Source: Pectobacterium punjabense (GTDB lineage: Bacteria; Pseudomonadota; Gammaproteobacteria; Enterobacterales; Enterobacteriaceae). From it: DNA of 64,000 nt. This document shows positions 60,802-64,000 of this stretch, piece after piece. Below the pieces are notes generated by a model. The model searched no databases, was not told where the DNA came from, and saw nothing but the letters and a program-made list of their open reading frames with translations. Location: assembly GCF_012427845.1 (NCBI RefSeq), contig NZ_CP038498.1, positions 3,472,001-3,536,000 of the forward strand, read 5' to 3'. Each line of letters opens with the position of its first letter. Within the stretch, counting starts at the first letter, position 1. The position numbers were made by a program, and so were the translations under genes.

Positions 60802-62175
60802 ATGAAGGCTAAAGCGATAATCATCGCCTCAGTCTTGCTAGTCGGTTGTCAGGTTTCACCACATGACACCTCGCAACCGAAACAGCATGCACAGAGTTTG
60901 TCTTCGGCAAGTCAAAGTGAAGCAGGAAAGTACACAGGTAGCCGAGAGGCCTCCGCGCGATGGTTAGATGACGATAGCCTCGCGCAACGAGATCTGTGGA
61001 ACTTCATTGGCGACGAGCTGAAGATGGAGGTTCCGGATAACGCCCGGGTCCGCGAGCAAAAAACGCGTTATTTGAAAAATAAGAGCTATCTCCACGATGT
61101 AACATTACGGGCAGAGCCGTACATGTACTGGATAGTCGAGCAGATTAAGCAACGTAAAATGCCGATGGAACTGGTACTGCTACCCATAGTGGAGAGCGCT
61201 TTTGATCCAAGTGCCACATCATCCGCCAATGCCGCTGGGCTATGGCAGATTATCCCTGGTACAGGACGTAATTATGGTTTGAAACAAAACCAGTGGTATG
61301 ACGGGCGTCGCGACGTAATTGCGTCTACGACAGCTGCGCTGGATATGATGCAACGTCTCAACACGATGTTTGATGGTGACTGGTTATTGACGGTTGCCGC
61401 ATACAACAGTGGTGAAGGCCGTGTCATGCAGGCGATGAAAGTAAATAAAGCAAAAGGGAAATCAACCAACTTTTGGGCATTGGCGTTACCACGTGAAACG
61501 TCCATTTATGTTCCTAAGATGTTAGCCTTGAGCGATATTCTTAAAAACAGCAAGAAGTATGGCGTTAGCCTGCCGCAACCCAACGAAAGCCGGGCATTAG
61601 CCAAAGTTGAGCTGGGGCAGCAGATAGAATTGACTCAAGCCGCTGAGATGGCTGGACTGTCGTTGAATAAGCTGAAGAGCTATAACTCGGGCTATAAGCG
61701 TAATGTAACCGCACCAAATGGGCCACATTACATTATGGTTCCTAAAGCTCACGTTGAGCAGTTGAAAGATTCACTGGCTGATGGTGACATCGCAGCGATT
61801 CAACCAACACGCTTAGCGCAAACACAGTCAACGCCAGCATCACAGCAGTATAAGGTACGCTCAGGTGATACCTTATCAGCCATTGCGGCACGGCTTAATG
61901 TCAGCACGAAAGATTTGCAGAGCTGGAACAATCTACGTAGCGCTGGTGCGCTCAAGGTTGGGCAGACATTGCAAGTTGCCAAAGCCTCAGGTAATAACAG
62001 CTCTATCACCTATCAGGTACGAAAGGGTGATTCGCTGGCAAGTATTGCTAAACGCCACGGCGTAAATATCGCTGACGTAATGCGGTGGAATACGGTTATC
62101 AATAAGAATGCCAACATCCAGCCAGGCGATCGTCTGACGCTTTATGTTAGCAGCAACATAAAACCTGATTCTTAA
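60802..62175 (+). CDS. mltD: Membrane-bound lytic murein transglycosylase D
   Basis: Outer-membrane lipoprotein that cleaves peptidoglycan glycan strands. Lipobox LVGC with Cys16. Slt-type catalytic domain around residues 110-260, with catalytic Glu in LPIVESAFDPSATSSANAAGLWQI and AAYNSGEGRV. Two LysM domains at the C-terminus, YKVRSGDTLSAIAARLN and YQVRKGDSLASIAKRHG. 457 residues against 452 in E. coli. Upstream gene gloB, as in E. coli. Confidence 0.97.
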   Translation: MKAKAIIIASVLLVGCQVSPHDTSQPKQHAQSLSSASQSEAGKYTGSREASARWLDDDSLAQRDLWNFIGDELKMEVPDNARVREQKTRYLKNKSYLHDVTLRAEPYMYWIVEQIKQRKMPMELVLLPIVESAFDPSATSSANAAGLWQIIPGTGRNYGLKQNQWYDGRRDVIASTTAALDMMQRLNTMFDGDWLLTVAAYNSGEGRVMQAMKVNKAKGKSTNFWALALPRETSIYVPKMLALSDILKNSKKYGVSLPQPNESRALAKVELGQQIELTQAAEMAGLSLNKLKSYNSGYKRNVTAPNGPHYIMVPKAHVEQLKDSLADGDIAAIQPTRLAQTQSTPASQQYKVRSGDTLSAIAARLNVSTKDLQSWNNLRSAGALKVGQTLQVAKASGNNSSITYQVRKGDSLASIAKRHGVNIADVMRWNTVINKNANIQPGDRLTLYVSSNIKPDS

Positions 62176-62202
62176 CGTCATATCAGAATCAGCAACGAAA
62201 CG

Positions 62203-62239
62203 CAGCCCTCCTACAGAAATGTAGAGGGCTGTTTTTTTA
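62203..62239 (+). terminator. Terminator of mltD
   Basis: CAGCCCTC/GAGGGCTG with an inner TACA/TGTA, followed by seven T's, 27 bases after the mltD stop. Convergent yafD ends just beyond it. Confidence 0.92.
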
Positions 62240-62245
62240 TCGCAA

Positions 62246-63034
62246 TTAAATCAGGCTGAATTCGACAAGCAATGGATTATGATCTGAAGCCTGAGTCACC
62301 AATACAGAAGACTGGTTAACGGTCAATTCACGGTAAAAGACGAAATCTAGCGGCCGGCCAAACGCCTTACGCCGCTGGTCATCAACAAAACACACCTCCT
62401 GTAGCCCCATCCTTATCGCAAACCGATTAAGTGCGTTAATACGTTGCTGACTCCATGCATTGAAATCTCCAGCCATAATAGCAGGCCCTTGATGATGTAT
62501 GAGCTGCTCCCCAATTGCAGCCAATTGTTTGGTATAAACTTCAACACCAAAACTAAAGTTAACTGCATGGATATTGATAACCATCAGCCTCTGCCCATTC
62601 TGAAGCGCATATACCGTCACTAAAGAAGACTTGGCCAAACGCAGTAAAGGTTCGCGTTCACGTAAAGGACAGCAATATACCGGTTGGGCTGCTGATAGCG
62701 TCATCACACCGGATGGGTGTTGTGGGAGGATAATCGCAGGTACCTGATCGGCAAAAAGGTAGTTAGTGGTTGCAAAACGGATAAGGTCTGGCGTACTTTG
62801 CGCTTCCTGTAATAGAACAAGCTGGGTACCTTTGCCGAAATTTTGCAACACAGAAAGCCAATTCATTCTTTGTTGCTTAAAAATATTCCACACCATTACG
62901 CGTAAAACATCCCCCTCCAGCAACAACGAGCCTGTCGGTATCGTTTGCCCTGGATAATACATTTCCCCAGGAGGAAAGATACGTTCAGCTGGTTGGCCAG
63001 CAACATATCTCATTGCATAGGTTCTTTTCCGCAC
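62246..63034 (-). CDS. yafD: YafD, endonuclease/exonuclease/phosphatase family protein
   Basis: 262 residues, close to E. coli YafD over the whole length. EEP-fold signs: [22 protein letters not shown] (metal Glu), [10 protein letters not shown] (Asp/Asn) and the C-terminal [11 protein letters not shown] (catalytic His). Start [14 protein letters not shown] as in E. coli [14 protein letters not shown]. Substrate unknown. The 235 bases upstream are AT-rich and hold its promoter and the rRNA terminator. Confidence 0.93.
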   Translation of the reverse strand: MRKRTYAMRYVAGQPAERIFPPGEMYYPGQTIPTGSLLLEGDVLRVMVWNIFKQQRMNWLSVLQNFGKGTQLVLLQEAQSTPDLIRFATTNYLFADQVPAIILPQHPSGVMTLSAAQPVYCCPLREREPLLRLAKSSLVTVYALQNGQRLMVINIHAVNFSFGVEVYTKQLAAIGEQLIHHQGPAIMAGDFNAWSQQRINALNRFAIRMGLQEVCFVDDQRRKAFGRPLDFVFYRELTVNQSSVLVTQASDHNPLLVEFSLI

Positions 63035-63230
63035 GCCTCGTCCACTATCCGTTTCAATACACCAAATACCCTACCAAAAAAATGTCCTCTTCCGTTACAA
63101 GAATTTTATCGCAGACTTGTCATATGCGCTGGCCGATAGGGAAGAAAAAGAGAAAATGGTTGATTGACGAAAAAACATAAGGAGAAGAAAAAAGAGAGGA
63201 TTATCTAAAAATTCTAATTCTACACATATC

Positions 63231-63262
63231 AAAAAGCCCTAAGCTAACGCTTAGGGCTTTTC
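63231..63262 (-). terminator. Terminator of the rRNA operon
   Basis: AAAAGCCCTAAGC and GCTTAGGGCTTTT pair around TAAC, 8 bases beyond the tRNA-Asp 3' end; on the minus strand the hairpin ends in a T-run. Confidence 0.9.
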
Positions 63263-63269
63263 AAATAAG

Positions 63270-63346
63270 TGGCGGAACGGACGGGGCTCGAACCCGCGAC
63301 CCCCTGCGTGACAGGCAGGTATTCTAACCAACTGAACTACCGCTCC
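63270..63346 (-). tRNA. aspU: tRNA-Asp (GTC), distal tRNA of the rRNA operon
   Basis: The same 77-base tRNA-Asp as at 57697. It follows the 5S gene by 50 bases, as aspU follows rrfH in the E. coli rrnH operon next to the yafD-mltD-gloB region. Confidence 0.96.
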
Positions 63347-63396
63347 ACCGAATTTCTTTACAACCACCGGATTACTCCGGCTTACTGCTTAATTTG

Positions 63397-63516
63397 ATGC
63401 CTGGCAGTTCCCTACTCTCACATGGGGAAGCCCCACACTACCATCGGCGCTACGGCGTTTCACTTCTGAGTTCGGCATGGGGTCAGGTGGGACCACCGCG
63501 CTATCGCCGCCAGGCA
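63397..63516 (-). rRNA. rrf: 5S ribosomal RNA
   Basis: 120 bases from TGCCTGGCGGC to GGAACTGCCAGGCAT on the minus strand, with the conserved CCCACCTGACCCCATGCCGA and GAACTCAGAAGTGAAACG blocks. Confidence 0.97.
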
Positions 63517-63648
63517 AATTCTGTTTCATTCCAACCGTTATGCTCTACTTTTCTTTTGTATCGCACAACCATCAGAACCAATCTCTGAACAAGCTGAATA
63601 TCGTTCTCTATGAGTCTTTCATCACCCACAAAACACCTTCGGTGTTGT

Positions 63649-64000
<352 letters not shown>

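Overview
The window looks like chromosome of a soft-rot enterobacterium, most likely Pectobacterium. Most proteins resemble Escherichia coli orthologues at near-identical length (Ung, GltX, CdaR, DegP, Dgt, MtnN, ErpA, HemL, DksA, PcnB, PanBCD, SpeED, NrdHIEF, DnaQ, GloB). Gene order is enterobacterial, and 127-bp ERIC-type repeats are scattered between genes. The genus is inferred from remembered gene content and repeat style, not from a search.

Layout. Bases 1-5240 hold grcA (cut by the window edge) diverging from ung, two tRNA-Ala genes, a secreted esterase-like hydrolase, gltX and a tRNA-Val x3/tRNA-Lys operon with a partial duplication behind it. 5310-9210 is a more variable block: a flavin oxidoreductase, an aldo/keto reductase, a TetR regulator and a DoxX-type membrane protein. 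9285-13140 is a sulfate ABC transporter operon (sbp-cysTWA). 13645-22413 is the cdaR-degP-dgt / mtnN-btuF / erpA / hemL block. 22576-25388 adds a glutathione S-transferase-like protein, a MocR-type regulator and a LysE exporter. 25431-34828 carries fhuCDB without fhuA, then mrcB and hrpB. 34916-45997 is a long housekeeping run: thpR, sfsA, dksA, gluQ, pcnB, folK, panBCD, yadGH, can, hpt. 46148-51873 has a GNAT acetyltransferase, an iron-type ABC transporter pair lacking a binding protein, yacC and speED. 51893-53404 is an IS110-family insertion with structured non-coding ends. 53785-57573 is the class Ib ribonucleotide reductase operon. 57697-64000 runs from a tRNA-Asp gene through dnaQ/rnhA, yafS, gloB, mltD and yafD to the distal end of an rRNA operon (23S partial, 5S, tRNA-Asp) read on the minus strand.

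Several regulatory sites can be read directly: two FNR-like sites before grcA at the spacing known for E. coli yfiD, stringent-type promoters for both tRNA operons, a sigma-E-like degP promoter, a Fur-like box before fhuC and many intrinsic terminators.

The less ordinary signals are in repeats and starts. ERIC elements carry inserts made of consecutive hairpins whose stems differ in sequence but keep pairing. A long palindromic repeat occurs both in the place where fhuA is expected and beside the IS110 transposase. The non-coding region upstream of that transposase folds in a way that could be a bridge RNA. pcnB appears to start at an AUC or AUU codon. One ERIC element supplies the stop codon of thpR. 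No CRISPR array, prophage or defence island was seen.
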